Positions 36,094 through 44,651 are shown, counted from the first letter of the stretch. The stretch: 64,000 nt of DNA from Roseinatronobacter bogoriensis DSM 18756 (GCF_004366635.1 NZ_SORN01000005.1:181709-245708), one strand, 5' to 3'. The notes: generated from the letters alone by a model not told the origin. Translations and numbers: made by a program.

Positions 36094-36279
36094 GACTGGA
36101 AAGGTATTGGCCCCACTCTCTGGCCGCGCCTCTGTTCTGCAAGCGGCTTGGAGTGGTCGGGTCGTTCCCGGTGCAGTGCAGAACAGGAGTAAGTACAGAG
36201 ATATGGACGTGCGCACACTTCCAAGGCCGCTTCAGGCTGGCCGATCTGATGTCTGGTTACGAAAGGAACAATCTGTTTG

Positions 36280-36936
36280 ATGGACATGCATTTGCAACCT
36301 GCTTCGGTGGGCAGGACAGAGGCTGGCGGGCTTGCCAGTCCAAAGGCGCAGAATTCTGAGATTTCAAGTGATTTTCAGACTTTCCTGCGCATGCTGACTG
36401 CTCAAATCCAGAATCAAAACCCACTGGAGCCGATTGAGGCCTCTGATTTTGCGGTTCAACTCGCAACCTTTTCGGGGGTGGAGCAACAGGTCAGAACCAA
36501 TGAACTGCTGACACAGCTTACCACAAGGCTTGGGTTGTCGGAGTTGGCCAATTGGGTTGGGCGGGATGCATTGACCCCCGCGCCGCAATTTGTTGACGGA
36601 TCGTCCCTGCGCCTGATCCCCCCTGATATGCAAGGTTCAGATCGCGCAGATCTGGTGCTGCGTGACCCTGATGGGCAAGAAGCTGCGCGCTATGCCGTCT
36701 CTCCCGGCGCACGAGAGATCCTTTTCGAGGCGCCCCATCAGAGCGAGGGGGGGCCGCGCACTGGCTACTACACTTTCGAGATTGAAGGTTTCCGGGGAGG
36801 CGAGAAAGTTGTCGCCGCGCCAGCGCTTGGATATTCGCGCATTCTGGAGGCGCGCAACGATGCCGGACAGGTCTTTCTTGTCCTTGAAGGCGGCCATCAA
36901 ATCGATAGCACGGATGTTGCTGGCCTGCGGGAGTAA
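36280..36936 (+). CDS. flgD: Flagellar hook capping protein FlgD
   Basis: About 218 residues. The FlgD N-terminus (SDFQTFLRMLTAQIQNQNPLEP followed by ASDFAVQLATFSGVEQQV) is unmistakable. A FlgD Ig-like and tudor-like C-terminus follows (GYYTFEIEGFRGGEKV). It caps the growing hook and is discarded when FlgK replaces it. The ATG at 36280 follows AAAGGA by 13 bases; a TTG one codon earlier would fit that ribosome site equally. It is the last flagellar gene here, so the rest of the system must lie elsewhere. Confidence 0.92.
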   Translation: MDMHLQPASVGRTEAGGLASPKAQNSEISSDFQTFLRMLTAQIQNQNPLEPIEASDFAVQLATFSGVEQQVRTNELLTQLTTRLGLSELANWVGRDALTPAPQFVDGSSLRLIPPDMQGSDRADLVLRDPDGQEAARYAVSPGAREILFEAPHQSEGGPRTGYYTFEIEGFRGGEKVVAAPALGYSRILEARNDAGQVFLVLEGGHQIDSTDVAGLRE

Positions 36937-37079
36937 CTCGCCCTGTTAGTCCGCAGTTGACTGAACGGGGCCTGCGCGGCTCTGGGCGCGGGATGGGCCG
37001 TGACAATGGCACCTGCGATGCACCTGTCACCTGATGCCCGCGCCGAAGGGGACCAAGCCGGTCGCAAAAATGCTTTGGG

Positions 37080-37247
37080 TTACTTTGTCAGGATCAGCTT
37101 GCCCGCGCGTGTGATGCGCAACTGATATATCTTTCCATCAAGCAGGATTTGCGCATGGCCGCTACCTTTCGTAAGGGTATAGGCATCATGGACTGGCGGT
37201 GTGGCGGGGAAGGGTTGAATGCGTGAGGGCGAAGTCATGGCGTTCAT
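37080..37247 (-). CDS. hemP: Hemin uptake protein HemP
   Basis: A 55-residue gene. The C-terminal half ILLDGKIYQLRITRAGKL ending ILTK is the HemP signature (an I-x-x-x-G-x-x-Y-x-L-R-x-T pattern). The N-terminus is proline-rich and variable. CGGAGCC precedes the ATG at 37247. HemP/HmuP proteins activate or accompany haem-uptake genes under iron limitation; no haem transporter is beside it here, so it is an orphan. It is divergent from the GAPDH gene over 205 bp. Confidence 0.85.
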   Translation of the reverse strand: MNAMTSPSRIQPFPATPPVHDAYTLTKGSGHAQILLDGKIYQLRITRAGKLILTK

Positions 37248-37338
37248 GGTGGGGCTCCGTTGGTGGGTTTCGCGTCACGCTGGCTGATTCGCTGGCTGGT
37301 TGAAGCAAATATGATAAAAATACTCGGGAAAGTAAAGA

Positions 37339-37370
37339 CCAACCAAAAAACTTGGTTTTTCGGTGGTTGG
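37339..37370 (+). promoter_or_regulatory. Alternative hairpins upstream of the GAPDH gene
   Basis: AACCAA (37341-37346) can pair with TTGGTT (37352-37357), which is followed by TTT. The overlapping CCAACC (37339-37344) can instead pair with GGTTGG (37365-37370). The two foldings exclude each other, as in attenuators, and lie about 83 bases before the GAPDH start. No transcript start is known, so it may not be in the mRNA. Confidence 0.3.
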
Positions 37371-37452
37371 AAAGATCTTGTGCTGCAAGACCTTGCGGAT
37401 GCTTGGAAAATCGGTCCATGTGCATGTACGGATCGGCGCAGGGGGATAGATC

Positions 37453-38433
37453 ATGCATCGCGTTGCAATCAACGGGTTTGGCCGTATCGGACGGACTGTC
37501 CTTCGCGCCTGGTTGCAAGGGCGTTGGCCCGAGTTGGAGATCGTGGCGATAAATGACATCGCCAGCCCCGAAGACTGCGCCTATCTGTTTGAATATGACA
37601 GTGTATTCGGCCCTTTTCAGGGCGCCGTTCAACTGGAACAGAACAGGTTGATCGTGGCGGGTCACAGACTGCGGCTGACACATGCAGCGGATTTGTCGGA
37701 TCTGGACCTGTCCGACATCGATCTTGTCATGGAGTGTACCGGGCGCGCGGACCGCACGGAAGTGGCCCGGCGTGGATTGCGTGCCGGGGCTGATCGAGTG
37801 TTGATTTCCGGCCCGTCTGACGCTGCCGAAGCAACCCTGGTGATTGGTGCGAACGAACATCTGCTTGATGCCGGGCACAAGCTTATTTCGAATGCGTCCT
37901 GCACAACAAATGCGCTCGCACCGCTTGCGCGGATGCTGAATGATCTCTGGGGGATTGAAACCGGGTTCATGACAACCGTGCATTGTTATACTGGCAGCCA
38001 GCCGACAGTCGATGCGCCGCGCGGTGACCCCGCGCGCTCACGCGCGGCGGCGTTGTCGATGGTGCCAACGACGACAAGTGCGCAGCGGCTGGTTGAGCGC
38101 GTCTTGCCGGAATTGAGCGGGCGTTTGCTTGGTGCTGCAATTCGTGTTCCAACGGCCTCTGTCTCGGCGGTGGATCTCTGTGTGACCCTGTCAAAACCAG
38201 CGTGTGTTGATGAGATTAATCACGCAGTGCGCGAGGCTGGTGGTGTCATCGGCTGGACTGACAAGCCGTTGGTTTCAAGCGATCTTCGCGCACGTTCGGA
38301 AAGTATTGTGATGGCGTTGCCAGAAACACAGATGACAGCCGCGGGGATGCTGCGTGTGATGGGATGGTATGATAATGAGTGGGGGTTTTCGTGCCGTATG
38401 CTGGATATGGCCTGTCGGATTGCAAGGCTCTGA
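37453..38433 (+). CDS. gap: Glyceraldehyde-3-phosphate dehydrogenase, divergent form
   Basis: A 326-residue enzyme. The Rossmann start is VAINGFGRIGRTVLR and AINDIAS keeps the aspartate used for NAD. Catalytic cysteine is in SNASCTTNALAP and the histidine in TTVHCYTGSQ. RAAALSMVPTTTSAQR and WYDNEWGFSCRMLD complete the core. It is slightly short, and the segment before WYDNEWG (SESIVMALPETQM) lacks the usual SIFDA. This suggests a specialised second copy rather than the main glycolytic or Calvin-cycle enzyme (inference); erythrose-4-phosphate dehydrogenase is possible. It is not part of a cbb operon. Two mutually exclusive hairpins occur in the upstream 120 bp. Confidence 0.85.
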   Translation: MHRVAINGFGRIGRTVLRAWLQGRWPELEIVAINDIASPEDCAYLFEYDSVFGPFQGAVQLEQNRLIVAGHRLRLTHAADLSDLDLSDIDLVMECTGRADRTEVARRGLRAGADRVLISGPSDAAEATLVIGANEHLLDAGHKLISNASCTTNALAPLARMLNDLWGIETGFMTTVHCYTGSQPTVDAPRGDPARSRAAALSMVPTTTSAQRLVERVLPELSGRLLGAAIRVPTASVSAVDLCVTLSKPACVDEINHAVREAGGVIGWTDKPLVSSDLRARSESIVMALPETQMTAAGMLRVMGWYDNEWGFSCRMLDMACRIARL

Positions 38434-38446
38434 CATGTGTTGCCCC

Positions 38447-38475
38447 TTGCAAATTCATAAGAAAACGCGTATTCT
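38447..38475 (+). promoter_or_regulatory. Sigma-70-type promoter of the cold-shock gene
   Basis: TTGCAA (-35) and TATTCT (-10) are separated by exactly 17 bases. The inferred start, near 38482, would give a leader of about 115 bases before the cold-shock ATG, the long leader typical of csp genes. Confidence 0.6.
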
Positions 38476-38597
38476 ATAAACGCGACGTTACCACTATCGA
38501 CCACTGTTCTCCGTCTGAGGCCGCAGTCACTTCGATCTTGCACTGACTGAGCCGGGCTGCCGCATAGTGTGGGCAGCATAATGACAGGAGCTTTCAC

Positions 38598-38804
38598 ATG
38601 GCCAACGGCACAGTGAAATGGTTTAACGCCACCAAGGGTTACGGCTTTATCCAGCCCGAAGGCGGATCCAAGGACGTATTTGTTCACATTTCCGCAGTCG
38701 AGCGCGCTGGTCTGCGTGGTCTGGACGATGGTCAGAAGGTCACTTTTGATCTGGAAAAAAGCCGCGATGGCCGCGAGTCCGCGAGCAATATCGCGCTGGC
38801 CTAA
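38598..38804 (+). CDS. cspA: Cold-shock domain protein
   Basis: A 68-residue single CSD protein that binds RNA and single-stranded DNA. NGTVKWFNATKGYGFIQPEGG carries RNP1 and DVFVHISAVERAGL RNP2. AGGAGC precedes the ATG. It has its own promoter, a long leader and an intrinsic terminator, so it is monocistronic. Cold or growth-phase control through the leader is likely, as in the family; whether this copy is cold-induced cannot be read from sequence. Confidence 0.95.
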   Translation: MANGTVKWFNATKGYGFIQPEGGSKDVFVHISAVERAGLRGLDDGQKVTFDLEKSRDGRESASNIALA

Positions 38805-38843
38805 CGCCAACGCCTTTACGCGCTGCGTATAAAATACACGAGG

Positions 38844-38869
38844 CCGCCCAATTTTTGGGCGGTTTTTTT
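38844..38869 (+). terminator. Intrinsic terminator of the cold-shock gene
   Basis: CCGCCCAA, three bases, TTGGGCGG, then seven T residues: the best intrinsic terminator in the window, 40 bases after the cold-shock stop. Confidence 0.9.
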
Positions 38870-38941
38870 GTTTTAAAGTTTTTTCCTGACTTATCGCGCC
38901 TGCGACTTGGCCAATGTGCATGTGGCCTCTAGCTGTAAGAT

Positions 38942-39724
38942 ATGCAAACCGTGCACGAAGTTTCCAAACTTGCGACCGAATGCGAAATGGTCCTCGCAAC
39001 CGATCTGGATGGGACGTTTCTAGGTGGCAGTGTCGCGCATCGGCGTTCGCTGTATGACTGGGTGCGCGACCATTATCCAGCAGTGCGCCTTGTCTTTGTG
39101 AGCGGGCGTGACCCGGAATTCATATCCCAGCTTTGCGCAGATGGGGCGGTGCCGGCACCCGAATACGTCATCGGCGATGTGGGCACCACAATCGCCCGGT
39201 TCAATGAAGGCGTTGTGCAGCCCATCCCGGCACTGGAAGCGCCGATCGTGCGACGCTGGCATGGTATGGCCGAATTGGTGCGCACACGGCTTGCGGGGGT
39301 GCGCGGATTATGGATGCAACCGACTTCCTTCCGTCACCGCCTGTCGTACCAATATGATGAAAGATTCGACGCAGCCGCCTTGCAAGTCCTGGACGGGATA
39401 GAGGTGGATGTCCTGATCTCTCATGGGTGTTTTGTCGATATTCTGCCCAAGGGTGTCAGCAAGGGGCCATCGCTTTTGCGGTTGATTGATCATCTGAAGC
39501 TGCCGCGCGCGCGGGTGCTGGTTGCGGGTGATACGCTGAATGACTTGTCCATGTTTCAGACGGGCCTGCATGGCGCGGTCGTCGGTGGTGCAGAGCAGGA
39601 ATTGCTGGACGCGACCCGCCAGCTGCCCTTGGCCTATCACTGCCGCACGCCAGGTGCTGGAGGGATACTGGAGGCCATTCGCGCACATGCGCTTTTTCCC
39701 AAAACCCCTGAGGAGTGGACATGA
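38942..39724 (+). CDS. HAD phosphatase, probable glucosylglycerol-phosphate phosphatase
   Basis: A 260-residue HAD hydrolase. Motif I is LATDLDGTFLG (D21 and D23), motif II FVSGRD, and motif III/IV SKGPSLLRLIDHL with VAGDTLNDLSMF. The small cap is of the sucrose-phosphatase/trehalose-phosphatase type. It overlaps the glucosylglycerol-phosphate synthase gene by 4 bases. In some gammaproteobacteria a HAD domain is fused to the N-terminus of that synthase (GgpPS), so here the two look like the split version. I therefore infer dephosphorylation of glucosylglycerol-phosphate; trehalose-6-phosphatase is the alternative. The ribosome site is weak. Confidence 0.8.
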   Translation: MQTVHEVSKLATECEMVLATDLDGTFLGGSVAHRRSLYDWVRDHYPAVRLVFVSGRDPEFISQLCADGAVPAPEYVIGDVGTTIARFNEGVVQPIPALEAPIVRRWHGMAELVRTRLAGVRGLWMQPTSFRHRLSYQYDERFDAAALQVLDGIEVDVLISHGCFVDILPKGVSKGPSLLRLIDHLKLPRARVLVAGDTLNDLSMFQTGLHGAVVGGAEQELLDATRQLPLAYHCRTPGAGGILEAIRAHALFPKTPEEWT

Positions 39725-41250
39725 AATCTGACCTTGTCATTGTGTATCACCGTCAACCCTATGAAGAGGTCGTAACCGACGCGGGTGTCGAATATCGGGA
39801 GCATTCCAGCCCGAACGGTATTGTACCAACGCTAAAGGGTTTTCTGGGAAAAGCAAAGCGTGGTGCCTGGGTTGCGTGGAAAGAGGCCGAAGACACGTCT
39901 GCCCCGGGCTTTGACCCGGTGATCGAGATTACCGACAGCTACGGCACCTATGATGTCAGCCGCCTGCCTTTGACAGCTGAACAGGTGCGCAGTTTCTATC
40001 ATGTCACCTCGAAAGTGGCCTTCTGGCCAATTCTGCATGGTTTTAAGGAGCGGTATAATTACGATCCGGTTGACTGGCCTGCATTTCGGTCGGTCAACTG
40101 GGCCTTTGCAGAAGCCGCCGCAGAGCAGGCAACCGATGACGCGGTGATCTGGATTCATGATTATAACCTGTGGTTGGTGCCGGGCTATCTGCGACAGTTG
40201 AAACCCAATGCCACGATCTGTTTTTTCCATCACACACCTTTTCCAGGGCCGGATATGTTCAATGTCCTGCCGTGGCGGGGCGAGATTATCGACAGTTTGT
40301 TGGCTTGCGATTCTGTCGGGTTCCATATCCCACGATATGCGCAGAATTTCGCGGCTGTCGTGCGCAGCCTGACAGGGGCGCAACTGGTCGAGGAATGTGC
40401 GACACCCACCACACTCGCCGCAGCAGGGGGCGCGCTGAATGATCGCCGTATGCCCCTGACGTTGGAATATTTCGGAAATCAGATCAGCATTCACACGCGG
40501 CCTGTGGGGGTGAATTTCGACTATATCGAACGCCTTTCAAAAACCCCCGAAGTGCGAGAGAGATATGCGGCGATCCGACAGGAAATAGGGGACTGCAAGC
40601 TGATCCTGTCTGTGTCTCGGACTGATTACACCAAGGGCAATATCGAGCAGTTGGAGGCTTTCGCGCGCCTGCTGGAACGCAGGCCGGACCTGCATGGCAA
40701 GGTTCGGCTGATGCTGGTTTCTGTCGGGGCCAATCGTAACATGACCGCCTATGCCGAGATACAGGAGCGTATAGAGGCACTGACCGGGCGGATCAACGGC
40801 AGTTACGGCAGTCTGGAATGGCAGCCGGTCGCGCTGATCTCTCAGGCGATACCGCTGGCGCAGTTGGTGGCGTATTACGCGGCGGCAGATATCGCGTCTA
40901 TTACACCGCTTGCGGATGGGTTGAATCTTGTCGCGTCCGAACTCTGCGCCGCGCAAGACCTGACACGACCTGGCGTGCTGATATTGTCGGAATTCGCGGG
41001 CTGTGCAGTGTTGCTGGACGGGGCCATCCCGGTCAATCCCTTCTCAAACGCGTCAATGGATGCGGCGCTGGATCAGGCCTTGACGATGGATATGGAAGAA
41101 GCGTCTTCCCGGATGGCAGCTTTGCGACGCTGCGCCAAGACATGGGACATATCCGCCTGGACGCAGGCAGAGCTTGCGCATTTCAAGACGTTACATGAAA
41201 TGCGCAACACTACGCCCGATACCCAGGATGATGCGCGCCCCGCAGCCTGA
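39721..41250 (+). CDS. ggpS: Glucosylglycerol-phosphate synthase GgpS (GT20)
   Basis: A 509-residue GT20 glycosyltransferase. It would join ADP-glucose and glycerol-3-phosphate to make the compatible solute precursor. YHRQPYEE and SPNGIVPTLKGFL at the N-terminus are GgpS features that trehalose-phosphate synthases lack. Further matches to the Synechocystis enzyme are WIHDYNLWLVPGYLRQLKPNA, FFHHTPFPG, LACDSVGFHIPRY, ADIASITPLADGLNLVASE and LILSEFAGCAV. The ATG at 39721 follows AGGAG. Coupled to the phosphatase gene, it makes an osmoprotectant operon. The next operon encodes a Na+/H+ antiporter. Trehalose-phosphate synthase is the main alternative, less likely given the N-terminus. Confidence 0.88.
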   Translation: MKSDLVIVYHRQPYEEVVTDAGVEYREHSSPNGIVPTLKGFLGKAKRGAWVAWKEAEDTSAPGFDPVIEITDSYGTYDVSRLPLTAEQVRSFYHVTSKVAFWPILHGFKERYNYDPVDWPAFRSVNWAFAEAAAEQATDDAVIWIHDYNLWLVPGYLRQLKPNATICFFHHTPFPGPDMFNVLPWRGEIIDSLLACDSVGFHIPRYAQNFAAVVRSLTGAQLVEECATPTTLAAAGGALNDRRMPLTLEYFGNQISIHTRPVGVNFDYIERLSKTPEVRERYAAIRQEIGDCKLILSVSRTDYTKGNIEQLEAFARLLERRPDLHGKVRLMLVSVGANRNMTAYAEIQERIEALTGRINGSYGSLEWQPVALISQAIPLAQLVAYYAAADIASITPLADGLNLVASELCAAQDLTRPGVLILSEFAGCAVLLDGAIPVNPFSNASMDAALDQALTMDMEEASSRMAALRRCAKTWDISAWTQAELAHFKTLHEMRNTTPDTQDDARPAA

Positions 41251-41261
41251 GGCACGCTTGA

Positions 41262-41570
41262 TTAGCTGTCTTTCTGCTCGCTCGCCTTGAGTTTGCGCAT
41301 GACCCGTGCATGAGCGCGCCCAATCATATGCGCGGCAATCGGCGCGGTGAGCAGCAAAAACAGCGATGTTGCCACAACCTTGCTGAGCACCTCGCCAGAG
41401 CCTTCATGAAAGGCGAGGCCAACCAGCACAAGCAGTGCGCCCAAAGTTCCTGCTTTGGTCGAGGCGTGCATCCGTGTCAGAAGGTCAGGCAGGCGCACGA
41501 TTCCGATGGCCGCAATCAAGACGAATGCCGCACCGGCGATCAGGAAGAGGCCAACAAGAATATCAATCAT
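41262..41570 (-). CDS. mnhG: Mrp-type antiporter subunit G
   Basis: A 102-residue membrane protein with three helices. IGIVRLPDLLTRMHASTKAGTLG is the MnhG/PhaG signature. It is the last gene of the seven-gene antiporter operon, overlapping mnhF by 4 bases. Subunit G is small but needed for complex stability in studied systems. It ends 11 bp from the convergent ggpS gene. Confidence 0.93.
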   Translation of the reverse strand: MIDILVGLFLIAGAAFVLIAAIGIVRLPDLLTRMHASTKAGTLGALLVLVGLAFHEGSGEVLSKVVATSLFLLLTAPIAAHMIGRAHARVMRKLKASEQKDS

Positions 41571-41893
41571 GTTTCCTGCTCCTCTTGTTTGGCGTGTTTC
41601 TGCTGGCTTTCGTCCAGTTCAAAGCGGCGTTCGGCATAGCGGGCCAGCGCGACTGTCGCAAGAAAGCCGACAAGTGCCAGAACGATGGCGACATCCAGAA
41701 ATGACGGCTCGTCCATGAACACGGCATAAACGCCGCAAAACGAGATGATGGTGACCGTCATCATATCCAGCGCGACAACCCGGTCGGCCAGCGATGGCCC
41801 CTTGGCCAGCCTTACGAATGCGACTGCCATACCAAGCAAGATGAGCAACAAAGACAGTTGCGCGGCGAAGTTGAGAAAAGCAGAACCGGTCAT
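41567..41893 (-). CDS. mnhF: Mrp-type antiporter subunit F
   Basis: A 108-residue membrane protein with three helices. The signature is RLAKGPSLADRVVALDMMTV with FLDVAIVLALVGFLATVALARY. The C-terminus is charged and glutamine-rich. It overlaps mnhE and mnhG by 4 bases each. Part of the hydrophobic Mrp complex that exchanges cytoplasmic Na+ (or K+) for external protons. Confidence 0.93.
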   Translation of the reverse strand: MTGSAFLNFAAQLSLLLILLGMAVAFVRLAKGPSLADRVVALDMMTVTIISFCGVYAVFMDEPSFLDVAIVLALVGFLATVALARYAERRFELDESQQKHAKQEEQET

Positions 41894-42369
41894 TTCTCGA
41901 ATACCCCCATAATCAGCCGCTCAAACCCGGTCTTGATATCGCGTGTGATTTCTTCGGCGTCATCACCGAACATGGCATGTACGATCAGCGTCTCGCGATC
42001 CTCGGTGACATCGACACTCAGGGTGCCCGGGGTCAACGAGATAAGGTTGGTCAGCAGCAGGATTTCAAAATCCGATTTCACTGTCAGCGGCACTTCGATC
42101 AATGCGGGCTTGTTCTGTGGCACAGGGCGGATCACATCCCATGCAACCTTGACCGATGACAGCAGCAATTCCCAGATAAAGAACAGCGCCAGATAAACCG
42201 AGCGCCAGAAGCGCTTGAAATACATCGCGTCGATACCCGTCAGCGGTTGCGAAATCCACAGTGCGAAAAAGCCAAGAACTGCGCCAGTGGCGAAGGACAT
42301 GAAGCTGAAATCGCCTGTCATCGCCGCCCATGCAAAGGCCAGCAGCAGGTTTAGAAGAAGCCCATTCAT
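41890..42369 (-). CDS. mnhE: Mrp-type antiporter subunit E
   Basis: A 159-residue membrane protein. Two N-terminal helices are followed by a third (YLALFFIWELLLSSVKVAWDV) and a soluble C-terminal domain with SLTPGTLSVDVTEDRETLIVH, the MnhE hallmark. It overlaps mnhD and mnhF by 4 bases each. The sequence is of normal family length and shows no damage. Confidence 0.93.
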   Translation of the reverse strand: MNGLLLNLLLAFAWAAMTGDFSFMSFATGAVLGFFALWISQPLTGIDAMYFKRFWRSVYLALFFIWELLLSSVKVAWDVIRPVPQNKPALIEVPLTVKSDFEILLLTNLISLTPGTLSVDVTEDRETLIVHAMFGDDAEEITRDIKTGFERLIMGVFEK

Positions 42370-43865
42370 GGCTGCACCCCCAGAACAGTGGTGACATAAT
42401 CGCTTGGGTCCAGCAACTGTTCGGCCGCTGTTTGCGCAAATTGCACAAAGGGCTCAGGGTAGAAGCCGATCACGATGGTCATGGACGCAAGGGCGATAAT
42501 CGGGATCATCATGGCAAGTGTCACGCGCGCAGGGGCGCGGTCCGGTGTCGGGTCGATCCCGTCAGGATGCGGCTTCCAGAAGGCCATGCCCCAGATCTTG
42601 GTCATTGAGAAGATCGTCAGCAAACCGACTAGAAGCGACACGAAGGCAATGAACCACGCATCCAGTTCCAGTGCGGCCTTGACGATAAGGTATTTCGCCC
42701 AGAAGCCCGACAAGGGCGGAAAGCCTGCAAGCGAAAAGGCGGGAATGATGAACAAGGCCGCCAGCAAGGGGGCGGATTTGTAAAGCCCCCCGATCCGGTT
42801 AAGGTCAGTGCTGCCCGCATACTGTTTGGCCAGACCAGCAACAAAGAACAGGTTCGCCTTCACGATGATGTGGTGCACCAGATAGAACACGCCCCCCATC
42901 AGCGCCAGCGGTGTGAACAGCGCCAGCCCCAGCGTCATATAGCCAATCTGGCTGATGATGTGGAAAGACAGGATCTTGCGGAAATCCGACTGTGCCGCCG
43001 CGCCGATAACGCCAGTAAACATTGTCAGCAGCGACACCCAGATCAGGATTTCATGCGTGAACCCCACATCGCCCACAAAAACAAGCGTGAACATGCGCAT
43101 CAGCGCATAGACACCAACCTTGGTGAGCAACCCGGCAAAGACAGCAGATATGGTGAAGTACGGCGTGTGGTAGGACGCCGGCAACCAGAAGAATAGCGGA
43201 AACACCGCCGCTTTCACCCCGAAACCCACCATGAACATCATGGCGATTACGGTGATCAGCCCCTGATTTTCAGCATTGGCGACTGCTTCGCGCAGATCGG
43301 CCATGTTGAGCGTTCCGGTCACCCCGTACAAAAGCCCGATGCCCGACAGGAAAACCAGCGTCGAGACGAGGTTCAGCGCGACATATTTGATACCCGCATC
43401 CAACCGTTCCTTGCCGCCGCCAATCACCAGCAGCGAGAAGGAGGCGATAAGCATCACCTCGAACCAGACATAGAGGTTGAACAGGTCGCCCGTCAAGAAT
43501 GCGCCTGTTACGCCTGCAATCAGAACCTGAAACAAGGCATAGAAGCCCAACGATTCAGTTTCTTCAGGGATTTCCCCAAGCGCATAGATGGCTGTTGCAA
43601 GCCCGGTTATGGCGGTGATGACGACCATGACCGCGCTCAGGTAGTCCGCTACCAATGTAATCCCGAAGGGCGCATTCCAGTTCGACATTTGTGCCGCAAC
43701 CACGCCTTCATTAAGGACCGCAACCATCAACACAGCCGAGGCAACCAGCGACAGGGCAGACCCGGCTAAAGAAATCCAGCGTCCTGCCGGATAGTTACGC
43801 GCAAGATAGGCCACCACCGCCGTGACAAAGGGCACGGCGATGGGCATTACCAGAACCCAACTCAT
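42366..43865 (-). CDS. mnhD: Mrp-type antiporter subunit D
   Basis: A 499-residue proton-conducting membrane protein of the NuoN/NuoM-like branch with about fourteen helices. Core motifs: LFNLYVWFEVMLIASFSLLV, with the conserved glutamate; GFGVKAAVFPLFFWLPASYH, with the channel lysine; and a second-half FYLVHHIIVKANLFFVAG. It lies in the mnhA-G operon, overlapping mnhC and mnhE by 4 bases. Together with MnhA it forms the ion path of the antiporter. Confidence 0.94.
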   Translation of the reverse strand: MSWVLVMPIAVPFVTAVVAYLARNYPAGRWISLAGSALSLVASAVLMVAVLNEGVVAAQMSNWNAPFGITLVADYLSAVMVVITAITGLATAIYALGEIPEETESLGFYALFQVLIAGVTGAFLTGDLFNLYVWFEVMLIASFSLLVIGGGKERLDAGIKYVALNLVSTLVFLSGIGLLYGVTGTLNMADLREAVANAENQGLITVIAMMFMVGFGVKAAVFPLFFWLPASYHTPYFTISAVFAGLLTKVGVYALMRMFTLVFVGDVGFTHEILIWVSLLTMFTGVIGAAAQSDFRKILSFHIISQIGYMTLGLALFTPLALMGGVFYLVHHIIVKANLFFVAGLAKQYAGSTDLNRIGGLYKSAPLLAALFIIPAFSLAGFPPLSGFWAKYLIVKAALELDAWFIAFVSLLVGLLTIFSMTKIWGMAFWKPHPDGIDPTPDRAPARVTLAMMIPIIALASMTIVIGFYPEPFVQFAQTAAEQLLDPSDYVTTVLGVQP

Positions 43866-44227
43866 TTCGTCACGTCCTCCTTGGGTTCTGCAAACCGCAT
43901 CTCGTCTGTATCGACTGTGTTCATGCGTCGATATCCTTCAAAGGCCAGTGCAAGGGTAAAGGCCAGCAGGCCGAACCCGATCACGATGGCTGTCAGCACA
44001 AGCGCCTGGGGCAGGGCGTTGCCCACAATCCCCAAAGGCGCATCTTCTCCGTAAGGCACCAATGCCGGCGCGCCCTTGGTCATACGACCAGAGGCAAAGA
44101 TTGTCAGGTTGACCGCGTTTGACAGCAGGATCAGCCCGAACAGAAAGCGCATGAAATTGCGCGCCAGCATCAGATAGACCGAGCCAGCCGTCAGAACACC
44201 GATAACAATAGCAGTGAGGGCTTCCAT
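43862..44227 (-). CDS. mnhC: Mrp-type antiporter subunit C
   Basis: A 121-residue NuoK-like membrane protein with three helices. YLMLARNFMRFLFGLILLSNAVNL and DPLPQALVLTAIVIGFG-like ALPQALVLTAIVIGFGLLAF are the family marks, with the glutamate-poor second helix usual for MnhC. One base separates it from mnhB, and it overlaps mnhD by 4 bases. Confidence 0.93.
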   Translation of the reverse strand: MEALTAIVIGVLTAGSVYLMLARNFMRFLFGLILLSNAVNLTIFASGRMTKGAPALVPYGEDAPLGIVGNALPQALVLTAIVIGFGLLAFTLALAFEGYRRMNTVDTDEMRFAEPKEDVTK

Positions 44228-44228
44228 C

Positions 44229-44651
44229 TCAGGTCTCCTCCTCGAATGCGTAGGTCAGCGACAGGATGCCGCCCAGAACCACCAGATAGACCCCGATATC
44301 AAACACCAGCACTGTGTTGATCGAGAAGACCGACGTCTCGTAGCTGTCGCCGCCCACCCAGTACCATTGGCCGGTAAAGAAGGGATCGCCCATGAAGAAC
44401 GAGAACAAGCCAGCAAGCAAGGCAATGCCAAGCCCGACCATAGCAATCACTTCGGGTGAGATGCGCAGCGCAAGGCGGGCTTCGGCGGGGCCTGCCGCCA
44501 GTGAGTAGACGATGAACGCCACCGCCCCGATCAGCCCGCCGATAAAGCCGCCACCGGGCAAGTGGTGCCCGCGCAGCAGCATGAACAGTGAGAACACGAA
44601 CAAAAGCGCCACCAGCAGTCGCGCGGCGGCGGTGAAGATGATGGAGTTCAT
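44229..44651 (-). CDS. mnhB: Mrp-type antiporter subunit B
   Basis: A 140-residue membrane protein with four helices. FSLFMLLRGHHLPGGGFIGGL is the MnhB signature. In some lineages this domain is fused to MnhA; here it is separate, giving a seven-gene operon (A to G) rather than the six-gene form. Its start overlaps the mnhA stop by 4 bases. Confidence 0.93.
   Translation of the reverse strand: MNSIIFTAAARLLVALLFVFSLFMLLRGHHLPGGGFIGGLIGAVAFIVYSLAAGPAEARLALRISPEVIAMVGLGIALLAGLFSFFMGDPFFTGQWYWVGGDSYETSVFSINTVLVFDIGVYLVVLGGILSLTYAFEEET

Noticed and set aside
36094..36279. Short frame between fliK and flgD that ends at the flgD start
   Set aside because: It begins inside fliK, has no ribosome site and resembles no flagellar protein.
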